A stretch of DNA of 5,325 bases from an uncultured bacterium (GTDB lineage: Bacteria; Patescibacteriota; Dojkabacteria; CALFHW01). Made by a program: the position numbers and the translations under genes. The number at the start of each line of letters is the position of its first letter. The first letter of the stretch is position 1. Where the stretch lies: NCBI GenBank assembly GCA_937876695.1, contig CALFHW010000045.1, positions 1 to 5,325 of the forward strand, in the 5' to 3' direction. Below are positions 1 to 5,325 of the stretch, piece after piece. The notes beneath the pieces are model-generated. The model was not told the origin of the DNA and did not search any database. It was given only the letters and a program-made list of their open reading frames with translations.

Positions 1-495
1 CTCAAAGATAGTGTCTTTGACGAAGTCATCGAACTCTTCTCCAACCTTAGTGCCATCTGCTAGTATCAAAATCCCATCATGTTCATCACTAATTCCTAGT
101 TCGGCAGCCGACATTATCATGCCCTGAGATTCCACTCCACGCAGCTTAGCGATCTTGATTTCAAATGACTGGCCGCTGGTTGGGTCAATTGCTTTGCCCC
201 CGGGCAGGCAGACAGCCACCTTGATGCCGGTGGTTACATTCGGTGCGCCGCAGACGATTTGTAGAGGACCTGTTTGAGCACCTACATCCACTTTAGTGAC
301 ATTTAGCTTGTCAGCCTGTGGGTGTTTAGTGACTTCCAGAACCTCACCTACTACTACTTTCTCCACTCCTGCACCTAAATGTCTGATCTCCTCAACCTCT
401 GCGATTCCAATAGTCAATTTTCGCGCGATCTCCTCATCACTGATACCCTGAATATCGGGTAAGTATTTTTGCAGCCATTTTTTACTTATTAACAT
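1..495 (-). CDS. pheT: Phenylalanyl-tRNA synthetase beta subunit, N-terminal part (truncated by window edge)
   Basis: This is the beginning of the large subunit of the (alpha-beta)2 cytoplasmic enzyme that charges tRNA-Phe. Exactly 165 codons are open from the ATG at 493-495 to base 1, and the gene continues outside the window. The protein starts MLISKKWLQKYLPDI, the usual PheT opening (M-x-I-S-x-x-W-L). From about residue 40 it enters the EMAP/Myf-type tRNA-binding OB fold, with KHPQADKLNV, CGAPNV and the signature LRGVESQGMIMSAAELGI near residues 118-135. The catalytic-like, B3/B4 editing and C-terminal domains lie beyond the edge and cannot be judged. The gene follows pheS by 19 bases. An AGGA sits directly against the ATG, the only purine-rich Shine-Dalgarno-like string next to a start in this window, though its spacing is unusually short. 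Family assignment is secure; only the missing remainder is unknown. Confidence 0.95.
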   Translation of the reverse strand, partial: MLISKKWLQKYLPDIQGISDEEIARKLTIGIAEVEEIRHLGAGVEKVVVGEVLEVTKHPQADKLNVTKVDVGAQTGPLQIVCGAPNVTTGIKVAVCLPGGKAIDPTSGQSFEIKIAKLRGVESQGMIMSAAELGISDEHDGILILADGTKVGEEFDDFVKDTIFE

Positions 496-514
496 TCCTG
501 TTTGATTTGGTTAG

Positions 515-1552
515 CTAAAATTGGTTGATAAAGCGGAGATCACCTGAGTGGAAGTAACGAATATCATCTATCGCCTCTTTGATAAGCACAATTCTCTCAA
601 GGCCAAACCCCCAAGCAAAACCGCTAGCGAAGTTCTCTTCCTTGCCAGCCTCTTTGAGTACTTTCGGGTGAATCATACCGCAGCCCAGAATCTCTAGGAA
701 ACCGCTGTACTTACAGAGTCTGCAGCCCTTTTTCGCGCAGATGACGCACTCAATGGCTAGCTGTCCTCCTGGTTCTACAAATGGGAAAAAGTCAGGGGAA
801 AACTTGTGAGCGAGTTTTTTGCCAAAATACTTTTCAAAGAATTCTAGGAGAACGCCCAGCATTTCGGACATATTGGCGGTGCGGTCTAAATAAACGCCCT
901 CCACCTGCATGAATGTATGTTCGTGTCTGGCGTCGGTGGCTTCATTTCTAAAAGTTCTGCCGATCACAATCGATTTCAACGGTAGCTCCTGAGCCTTAGA
1001 GATGATACGATTTTGCATAGCCGACGTCTGGGGGATAGCCAGATTTCCATCGCTAAGCCACAGTGTATCCCAACTATCGCGAGCAGGATGGCTAGCAGGG
1101 ATGTTTAGCGCATCAAAAGTATTGAAAGCATTATCAATATCATAGGAATACTCTACCTTAAACCCTAGGCTTAAAAATATATCTTCAATTTCTCTGATTG
1201 TCTGGGTAATAACGTGTAATTTGCCGGCCCTAGTGGTGCTGCGTGAGCTTCTGCTACCTGGCCTGGTACTATCAATCACCTCAGATTCTAAACGTGTTTT
1301 AAGCTGCTTGCTGGCTATTTTCTCTAACTCAACCTCGATTTTCTTAGTAACGGACTCTCTGAAAGTATTTGCTGCTTGCCCAATTTGTTTCTTTTGCTCT
1401 GGGTCAGCGACATCCTTAATACCTTTGAGGATTGATAAAAGCTCCGAATCCTTACCTAGATATTTATTCTTTAATTCCGAAAGTGTATCCTGCCCTGCTT
1501 CTTTGAGCTCTTGTTCGAATTGTTCGGTTATTTTGCTGATTTTATCGAGCAT
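515..1552 (-). CDS. pheS: Phenylalanyl-tRNA synthetase alpha subunit
   Basis: Catalytic alpha subunit of PheRS, which forms phenylalanyl-adenylate and transfers Phe to tRNA-Phe with PheT. The 345-residue length is typical. Residues 1-90 are the charged N-terminal coiled-coil arm that binds tRNA. The class II core begins near 110 (GKLHVITQ). DALNIPASHPARD is at 147-159, motif 2 is FRNEATDARHEHTF (201-214), and the adenylate-site Gln216/Glu218 pair is in FMQVEG. FFPFVEP (255-261) supplies the two Phe-pocket phenylalanines, and motif 3 GFGLER is at 315-320. A C-x2-C-x4-C-x2-C cluster (Cys269/272/277/280) precedes the ILGCGMIHP strand, as in many bacterial PheS. The first-pocket THTS motif reads PQTS here. 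The frame extends 9 codons upstream to a TTG, but the ATG at 1550-1552 gives the normal family start (MLDKISKITEQ), so it is chosen. No clear ribosome-binding site is seen. It lies 71 bases after rplT and is followed by pheT. Confidence 0.96.
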   Translation of the reverse strand: MLDKISKITEQFEQELKEAGQDTLSELKNKYLGKDSELLSILKGIKDVADPEQKKQIGQAANTFRESVTKKIEVELEKIASKQLKTRLESEVIDSTRPGSRSSRSTTRAGKLHVITQTIREIEDIFLSLGFKVEYSYDIDNAFNTFDALNIPASHPARDSWDTLWLSDGNLAIPQTSAMQNRIISKAQELPLKSIVIGRTFRNEATDARHEHTFMQVEGVYLDRTANMSEMLGVLLEFFEKYFGKKLAHKFSPDFFPFVEPGGQLAIECVICAKKGCRLCKYSGFLEILGCGMIHPKVLKEAGKEENFASGFAWGFGLERIVLIKEAIDDIRYFHSGDLRFINQF

Positions 1553-1623
1553 AATATGATAATACCATGAGCACAGCAATTTTGCAGGCTAAAAAGCTCG
1601 GGTGTTTAATAGGTGAAAAAAAA

Positions 1624-1968
1624 CTATGCCTTGACGTCTGCCATCAACTTCTCAAGTGCAAACCCATGATTTACAGCTAGATAAGCGAGCACCTTGCGGT
1701 CGATTTTGACTTCTGCTTTCTTAAGGGCATTTATGAACACGGAGTACTTAGTACCCTGCTGTTTGCACATAGCAGTTAGCTGTTTGATCCAAATCCTTCT
1801 AAACTGACCTGGTCTCTTGCGTCTGTGTTCGAAGTTGTACTGACCAGCGTGTAAAAGAGCTTCTTTGGCTCTGCGGTAGAGTTTGCTATATGATAGTCTG
1901 TAGCCTTTTGTAGCGTCTAGAACTTTTTTATGTCTTCTTTTTTTCGCAAATCCTCTTTTTACTCGCAT
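1624..1968 (-). CDS. rplT: 50S ribosomal protein L20
   Basis: L20 binds 23S rRNA early in large-subunit assembly and is a known translational repressor of its own operon in several bacteria. The 114-residue product has the expected length and layout. A very basic N-terminal tail (MRVKRGFAKKRRHKKVL, then KGYR and SKLYRRAKEA) forms the long rRNA-penetrating helix. HAGQYNFEHRRKR and FRRIWIKQL follow, then the globular C-terminal domain with YSVFINALKKAEVKIDRK and VLAYLAVNHG. The ATG at 1966-1968 gives the family start. Only 16 bases separate it from the rpmI stop, and these contain no Shine-Dalgarno sequence, so translational coupling to rpmI is plausible. The TAG stop is followed at once by eight T residues on the coding strand. 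Nothing about the protein is unusual. Confidence 0.98.
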   Translation of the reverse strand: MRVKRGFAKKRRHKKVLDATKGYRLSYSKLYRRAKEALLHAGQYNFEHRRKRPGQFRRIWIKQLTAMCKQQGTKYSVFINALKKAEVKIDRKVLAYLAVNHGFALEKLMADVKA

Positions 1969-1984
1969 TTTATGGTTTTAGTTA

Positions 1985-2191
1985 TTATTTAAGCATCATC
2001 CGCATTAACTTACTCACTTCGTTTTTGGAGGCCAAGGTACCGATACCCTCTTGTCTGTTTAATTGTCTTTTGCTCTTGTTGACCTTTAAGTGAGCATTAT
2101 CCATCTGTTTGCTATGTCTCAGCTTGCCGCTAGCACTTATTTTGAACCTTTTTACGGTTGCTTTGTGTGTTTTGTTTTTAGCTTTTCCCAC
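1985..2191 (-). CDS. rpmI: 50S ribosomal protein L35
   Basis: Small basic large-subunit protein of 68 residues, a normal length. The family pattern is clear: KTHKATVKRFKISASGKLRHSKQ (residues 7-29) matches the conserved L35 core of KTHK, a spaced AxKRF, then SGK-x-(K/R)-(H/R). The C-terminal part is a basic helix ending KLMRMMLK. The start codon is GTG at 2189-2191; an upstream ATG runs into TAA after two codons and is in the wrong position. There is no Shine-Dalgarno sequence in the 25-base gap after infC. Its place between infC and rplT is the standard operon order, and it is probably translated at a level coupled to its neighbours. Confidence 0.97.
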   Translation of the reverse strand: MGKAKNKTHKATVKRFKISASGKLRHSKQMDNAHLKVNKSKRQLNRQEGIGTLASKNEVSKLMRMMLK

Positions 2192-2210
2192 GTAGGTATT
2201 ATATCATTAA

Positions 2211-2219
2211 TTATTATTA
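2211..2219 (-). other. Triple in-frame TAA stop of infC
   Basis: The infC frame ends TAA TAA TAA, three consecutive in-frame ochre codons (2217-2219, 2214-2216, 2211-2213). This is seen directly. A tandem stop limits readthrough, which could matter for an abundant factor just before rpmI. It may equally be chance in an AT-rich spacer. Confidence 0.7.
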
Positions 2220-2738
2220 TTTAGAAACAGTTTTTGTCTTTAGTGGCCCCAAAATCACTGAAAGGTTGGCTCCACTGTATTTAGGTTCGGACAAAGGAGT
2301 AGCAAACTCGGTAATTAATCCCATTAGCTTCTTCATCAATTCTACCATGATAGAGTTATGAATCCTACGACTTCGTCTTTTGATGGTCATTTTTACAGGG
2401 TGCTTTTTATCGATGAATTCTTTCACCTTCTTGAGCTTGTGCTCAATGTCACCATCACCAATTAGAGCATTAAACCAAATCTCTTTTTGTTCAATAGCTT
2501 TTGATTTATTCGACTTCTTCTTCTTCTCTTGTTCATATCTCAGTTTGGACCAGGAGATAATCTTAGCAACTGGAGGCTTTGACTCCCCTGCCACCTCTAC
2601 TAAGTCTAGGCCTGCGTCTCTGGCACGAGTAAGAGCCTCAGCTCTTGAGATTACGCCTAGCTTTTCTCCCTTTTCGTCGATTACTAATAGCTCGCTTGAT
2701 TGAATAGATTCATTTATCTTGTAACCTAACATATCCAT
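2217..2738 (-). CDS. infC: Translation initiation factor IF-3
   Basis: IF3 binds the 30S subunit, keeps it apart from 50S and checks start-codon and initiator-tRNA pairing. The 173 residues show both domains. IF3-N is about 6-70 (YKINESI, VIDEKGEKLGVIS, AGLDLVEVAGESKPPVAKI, KLRYEQ). A lysine-rich linker spans 71-82 (EKKKKSNKSK). IF3-C is about 85-168, with KEIWFNALIGDGDIEHKLKK, the basic KMTIKRRSRR strand (116-125), and a terminal LSVILGPLK. The usual 'KEIRL' reads KEIWF here, a minor departure. The ATG at 2736-2738 gives a short N-terminus like that of Bacillus IF3. The frame is open for another 22 codons upstream and contains an ATA, so a rare-codon start (known for infC) is possible but unproven. 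Only a weak AGAGAA lies about 10 bases upstream of the ATG. The stop is TAA repeated three times in frame. Confidence 0.96.
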   Translation of the reverse strand: MDMLGYKINESIQSSELLVIDEKGEKLGVISRAEALTRARDAGLDLVEVAGESKPPVAKIISWSKLRYEQEKKKKSNKSKAIEQKEIWFNALIGDGDIEHKLKKVKEFIDKKHPVKMTIKRRSRRIHNSIMVELMKKLMGLITEFATPLSEPKYSGANLSVILGPLKTKTVSK

Positions 2739-2834
2739 TGGACTGGTTCTCTGATATCTATTTGATTTTCCGAACTTGTATGTAGTGTTGTTTATATTTT
2801 TATTTTACTTAAATTATTACTAATACTTATGATT
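2739..2834 (-). promoter_or_regulatory. AT-rich leader between thrS-like gene and infC
   Basis: These 96 bases are the longest gap in the window and strongly AT-rich in the half nearer the thrS-like stop. The position is where an internal infC promoter or an L20-type autoregulatory leader is found in other bacteria. A TATAAA lies at 2791-2796 on the coding strand, but no good -35 stands 16-18 bases before it. No long hairpin or intrinsic terminator is visible. The last 66 bases are in frame with infC without a stop. A regulatory role is inferred from position and composition only. Confidence 0.3.
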
Positions 2835-4580
2835 TTAGCTGATTATGTCCAGTTTCTGCAAAAATTCTTTAGTGCTCATGAGCCCTAGTTCTTCACCAGT
2901 CGCCGGTTTGACTGACATCACCGCATTGCGCTCTTCCTGCTCGCCGACTGTGAGAATATACGGATACCGAAGCCTATAAGCTTCTTTGACTTTGGTGTCG
3001 AAGGCTCTAGCGGTGGTGTCAATGCCAACTCTCAGCCTCGATCGCTTGAGTTCTTGTGCAAGGGAACGGGCATAATTTTCGTATTCTTCTTGCTCAGGGA
3101 CGATCATAACTTGATAAGCGGCAAATTCCAGGGGTAGGTACCCATCGGTTCTTTCCAATATAATTGCCAAGAATTGCTCAATATTTTCTGCAAACGTAAT
3201 TTGCAACGCACACAGACCTTGCTGTTCGGTAGAACTGTCTTTTAGTTCGGGAAGAAGTTCGCCAAATACCTTGCGGGTGATGAATCCTGAGATATCCTGT
3301 CGGTGCTTGATCTCTGCGAGCGTCCAGGCGTATTCAAAAATATCTCTGTGGATTAGTTTCAAGCTAAATTCGCTATCTCCTTTTTGCTTGATGACGTCGA
3401 TCTGAAGTTCCATCAGTACTTCTATGGCGATAGCGCTCAACTCCTCGTCTTTGGCGGTCAAAACCACGCTCAAAGTCTCGTCTAGAATTGACTTATAGAA
3501 GCTCAGTAATAACTGTACGCTATCTCTTAACTCCTGTTTGAACTTGTCTTTGGCTACCACGCTGACTCCTTTGAGTTGTTGGGTAGAAGTTGAATTATAT
3601 AGGCCAGTGTTCTCTTTAGGCCTTTCTTCCATTTTGTCATAGCGCCAATTGATATGCGCGATTCTGGAGACCATGGATTCTACATCTCTTTCTCCCGAAG
3701 CTGCGATATCTCTTCTAGCCAGTTCGATCAGCTGAATGGTCTGGTCGTTGGTCAAAACTTCCTCTTCGTTGACCTCCAGTACATCCTCGCTGTCATAAAA
3801 TCCAGCTAATTCATTCTTACTGAAAGTCTTTTTATTCCAATAAGGCTTAATCTCGCAAATATCATAGCTATTTTCTTCCAGTAAGCCTTCCAGCGAGCTG
3901 ATAATGTTCTTTTTTACCTTGCGGCCATAGCTCAGGATTACATTGTCATTTACACCCTGCTGGTCTTCGTTTATGAAGATCTCGAGCAGGTCCCCGATTT
4001 TGCGATGATCTCGGCCTTTAAGCTCCTCTTGTGTCTTCTCATAAACTGCTAAGTCTTTCTTGGACTTAAAGGCTAACCCCGAGATGCGGTACATAATAGG
4101 TCTAGTATCGTCCGAGAGCCAGTGAGTTCTCATGAGCCCGATGAGTTTGATAGCGCCTACCTTCCCGGTAGAGGCTAAATGCGGTCCTCTACATAGGTCG
4201 ATGAACTCCTCTCCAGTTTTGTAGAAGCTGACTTCTTGAGTATCGACTTTCTGTAGTAGCTCGGTTTTGAAGATTTGGCCTCTGCTGTGCAGCATGTCCA
4301 TAGCTTCATCTCTGCCTAAGAAGACCTGGGTAAGTGGCAATTCCTCCTCAATAATCTGCTTCATTTCAGCTTCTAGCCGTGCTAGGTTGTCTTTCTGAGC
4401 TTCGAGGTCGGTCTGCTCTTTGGCAAAGCCTGCGTCTGATATCTCGAAGTCGTAGTAGTAGCCTTTCTCGGTAACCGGACCTATGCCGAGCTTGGCGGAA
4501 GGATAGAGTCTTTGTACAGCCTGAGCCAGGATGTGCGCCGCAGTATGTCTAAGTTTTTCAATTTCTGGATCTAATGCCAT
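2835..4580 (-). CDS. thrS: Threonyl-tRNA synthetase-like protein: intact editing domain, eroded catalytic core, no TGS domain
   Basis: The gene sits at the canonical thrS locus before infC and encodes 581 residues, against about 640 for E. coli ThrRS; the N-terminal TGS domain is absent. Residues 1-185 are the N2 editing domain with its whole known active site: His12/His16 (HTAAH), Lys105, Asp128, Cys130 and His134 (DLCRGPH), ending in DHRKIG (191-196). Residues 197-478 are collinear with the class II core but degenerate. By eye against E. coli, the zinc ligands C334/H385/H511 become N278/V339/Q460, motif 2 R363 becomes M317 and motif 3 R520 becomes Q469. Residues 479-581 are the anticodon-binding domain (YQVMIVP, VKEAYRLRYPYILTVGEQEE, GEELGLMS). 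The frame has no internal stop, so this is a conserved protein, not an obvious pseudogene. It probably cannot make threonyl-adenylate; a trans-editing deacylase or RNA-binding regulator is inferred. The ATG at 4578-4580 has no Shine-Dalgarno and follows tRNA-Val by 20 bases. Confidence 0.88.
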   Translation of the reverse strand: MALDPEIEKLRHTAAHILAQAVQRLYPSAKLGIGPVTEKGYYYDFEISDAGFAKEQTDLEAQKDNLARLEAEMKQIIEEELPLTQVFLGRDEAMDMLHSRGQIFKTELLQKVDTQEVSFYKTGEEFIDLCRGPHLASTGKVGAIKLIGLMRTHWLSDDTRPIMYRISGLAFKSKKDLAVYEKTQEELKGRDHRKIGDLLEIFINEDQQGVNDNVILSYGRKVKKNIISSLEGLLEENSYDICEIKPYWNKKTFSKNELAGFYDSEDVLEVNEEEVLTNDQTIQLIELARRDIAASGERDVESMVSRIAHINWRYDKMEERPKENTGLYNSTSTQQLKGVSVVAKDKFKQELRDSVQLLLSFYKSILDETLSVVLTAKDEELSAIAIEVLMELQIDVIKQKGDSEFSLKLIHRDIFEYAWTLAEIKHRQDISGFITRKVFGELLPELKDSSTEQQGLCALQITFAENIEQFLAIILERTDGYLPLEFAAYQVMIVPEQEEYENYARSLAQELKRSRLRVGIDTTARAFDTKVKEAYRLRYPYILTVGEQEERNAVMSVKPATGEELGLMSTKEFLQKLDIIS

Positions 4581-4600
4581 AGTTTAAGATTACCATAGAA

Positions 4601-4673
4601 TGGGCAGTAGAGGATTCGAACCTCTGACCCCACCCACGTCAAGGGTGTGCTCTACCAACTGAGCTAACTGCCC
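4601..4673 (-). tRNA. tRNA-Val (anticodon GAC)
   Basis: A complete 73-base cloverleaf. The acceptor stem is GGGCAGT/ACTGCCC (7 perfect pairs) with discriminator A73. The D arm is GCTC/GAGC with loop AGTTGGTA. The anticodon stem is CACCC/GGGTG with loop TTGACGT, giving anticodon GAC, which reads GUC and GUU valine codons. The variable loop is GGGTC, and the T arm AGAGG/CCTCT has loop TTCGAAT. CCA is not encoded, so a CCA-adding enzyme is needed. It lies between clpP (21 bases) and the thrS-like gene (20 bases), so end processing would also cut the surrounding transcript. Confidence 0.97.
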
Positions 4674-4693
4674 ACCTAATAAATCTATAATAT

Positions 4694-4699
4694 ATTATA
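4694..4699 (-). promoter_or_regulatory. Candidate -10 element for tRNA-Val / thrS-like gene
   Basis: A perfect TATAAT overlaps the clpP stop codon, with a TG just before it, and would place transcription start about 14 bases before the tRNA 5' end. No convincing -35 stands at 16-18 bases; a TTGATA at 4721-4726 is 21 bases away, too far for a normal promoter. It also lies inside a 14-base AT palindrome (4686-4699), so chance is a real alternative. Confidence 0.25.
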
Positions 4700-5285
4700 C
4701 AGCCTTTTGGCCAATTACTTTATCAATTATCCCGTATTTTTTGGCGGCCTGCGCTGTCAAATAGTAGTCGCGGTCCATGTCTACAGCCACTTTCGCTTTT
4801 TTCTGGCCGGTCTTTTCCACCATCATGTCGGTAAGCAGGTCCTTGAGGCGCAGAATCTCTCTGGCAGTAATCTCAATATCACTTGCCTGCCCTTCAGCGC
4901 CGCCTAGCGGCTGGTGCATATGGATGGTGGCATTGGGTAGAGCTGCTCTTTTACCTTTGGCGCCGTTGACTAGGATCATGGTGCCCATGGATGCCGTGGA
5001 TCCTACTGCAATAGTAGAGACGTCGGGTTTGATCAAATTCATGGTATCGATAATAGCTAACCCTGAATACACCACTCCACCTGGACTTTGGATGTACATG
5101 TAGATATCCTTTTCGGGATCTTCTTTCTCTAGAAATAGAAGCTGGGCTACAACTGCTCCTGAAACCGCATCATTTATGGCGCTTCCCAGGAAAATAATTC
5201 TATCCTTGAGCAGCCTTGAGTAAATATCGTAAGCTTTCTCGCCCTCGTGTGATTTTTCGATAACTGTAGGAACTATATATGACAT
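4695..5285 (-). CDS. clpP: ATP-dependent Clp protease proteolytic subunit
   Basis: ClpP forms the two-ring, 14-subunit barrel that degrades proteins fed in by Clp/Hsp100 ATPases in the cytoplasm. The 196-residue product matches the family length and is close to Bacillus-type ClpP. The N-terminus is [31 protein letters not shown]. The oxyanion-hole region is SPGG (67-70), and the nucleophile Ser99 is in GSTASMGT. His124 is in [10 protein letters not shown], and Asp173 in [12 protein letters not shown] completes the triad. The handle region [14 protein letters not shown] is at 132-145. The ATG at 5283-5285 gives the normal short propeptide-like start; no Shine-Dalgarno sequence is visible. No clpX follows it; the next genes are tRNA-Val and the thrS-like gene. 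What lies upstream, where tig is common, is outside the window. The enzyme looks fully active. Confidence 0.97.
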   Translation of the reverse strand: MSYIVPTVIEKSHEGEKAYDIYSRLLKDRIIFLGSAINDAVSGAVVAQLLFLEKEDPEKDIYMYIQSPGGVVYSGLAIIDTMNLIKPDVSTIAVGSTASMGTMILVNGAKGKRAALPNATIHMHQPLGGAEGQASDIEITAREILRLKDLLTDMMVEKTGQKKAKVAVDMDRDYYLTAQAAKKYGIIDKVIGQKAV

Positions 5286-5325
5286 TGTTACTCAGCAACT
5301 TAGCTTAAATATCAACAAACTGGTA

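Noticed and set aside
1221..1559. Plus-strand open frames at 1221-1559, 2380-2703, 4707-4907 and 4777-5103
   Set aside because: Each lies antisense inside a well-supported conserved gene, with hydrophobic or low-complexity translations typical of shadow frames.
1553..1579. Nine-codon upstream extension of pheS from a TTG
   Set aside because: The ATG at 1552 gives the normal PheS start and length; the extension (LCSWYYHI) has no family resemblance and no ribosome-binding site.
1616..1656. Possible intrinsic terminator after rplT: CTTGA/TCAAG inverted repeat and eight Ts on the coding strand
   Set aside because: The stem is only 5 pairs with a 17-base loop, lies inside the rplT coding end and is separated from the T tract by several bases; too weak to call a terminator.
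2739..2834. L20-type autoregulatory leader or T-box before infC
   Set aside because: The gap is short and AT-rich with no long helices, no T-box core and no terminator; listed only as a leader with unproven function.
3147..4013. Frameshift or sequencing error hiding a normal ThrRS catalytic core in another frame
   Set aside because: The existing frame keeps recognisable ThrRS alignment through the core and both flanks are in the same frame; no MNCPGH-like coding string was spotted in the other frames by eye. A computed frameshift check would settle it.
1..5325. CRISPR arrays, insertion sequences, phage genes or other mobile elements
   Set aside because: No direct-repeat arrays, transposase-like proteins or terminal inverted repeats were seen; every gene is a core housekeeping gene or its homologue.

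Overview
The window is one block of translation and protein-quality-control genes, all on the minus strand. In transcription order (high to low coordinate) it holds clpP, a tRNA-Val(GAC) gene, a thrS-type gene, infC (IF3), rpmI (L35), rplT (L20), pheS, and the 5' part of pheT, which runs off the left edge. Gaps are short (16 to 96 bases). No convincing terminator was found, so most of the block is probably co-transcribed. The order thrS-infC-rpmI-rplT-pheS-pheT is the classical bacterial arrangement, known for example from Escherichia coli.

The organism is a bacterium using the standard code; no in-frame TGA recoding is needed. Several traits fit a reduced-genome lineage such as the Patescibacteria/CPR, but this is inference. 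The ThrRS-type protein lacks the N-terminal TGS domain, the tRNA has no encoded CCA, spacing is tight, and most starts lack a Shine-Dalgarno sequence.

Region by region: 5286-5325 is only the start of whatever lies upstream of clpP. 4695-5285 is clpP with a complete catalytic triad. 4601-4673 is tRNA-Val, 21 bases after the clpP stop and 20 bases before the next start codon. 2835-4580 is the thrS-like gene. 2739-2834 is an AT-rich leader. 1624-2738 is infC-rpmI-rplT, 515-1552 is pheS, and 1-495 is partial pheT.

The most interesting object is the thrS-like gene. It is an intact 581-codon reading frame in the canonical thrS position and collinear with ThrRS. Its N2 editing site is complete (HxxxH, Lys, DxCxxxH) and its C-terminal anticodon-binding-type domain is recognisable. 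In the class II catalytic core, however, all three zinc ligands, the motif 2 arginine and the motif 3 arginine appear to be replaced. It looks like a ThrRS pseudo-synthetase that can no longer activate threonine but may still deacylate mischarged tRNA (editing in trans) or act as an RNA-binding regulator. A second, catalytically complete thrS would be expected elsewhere in the genome.
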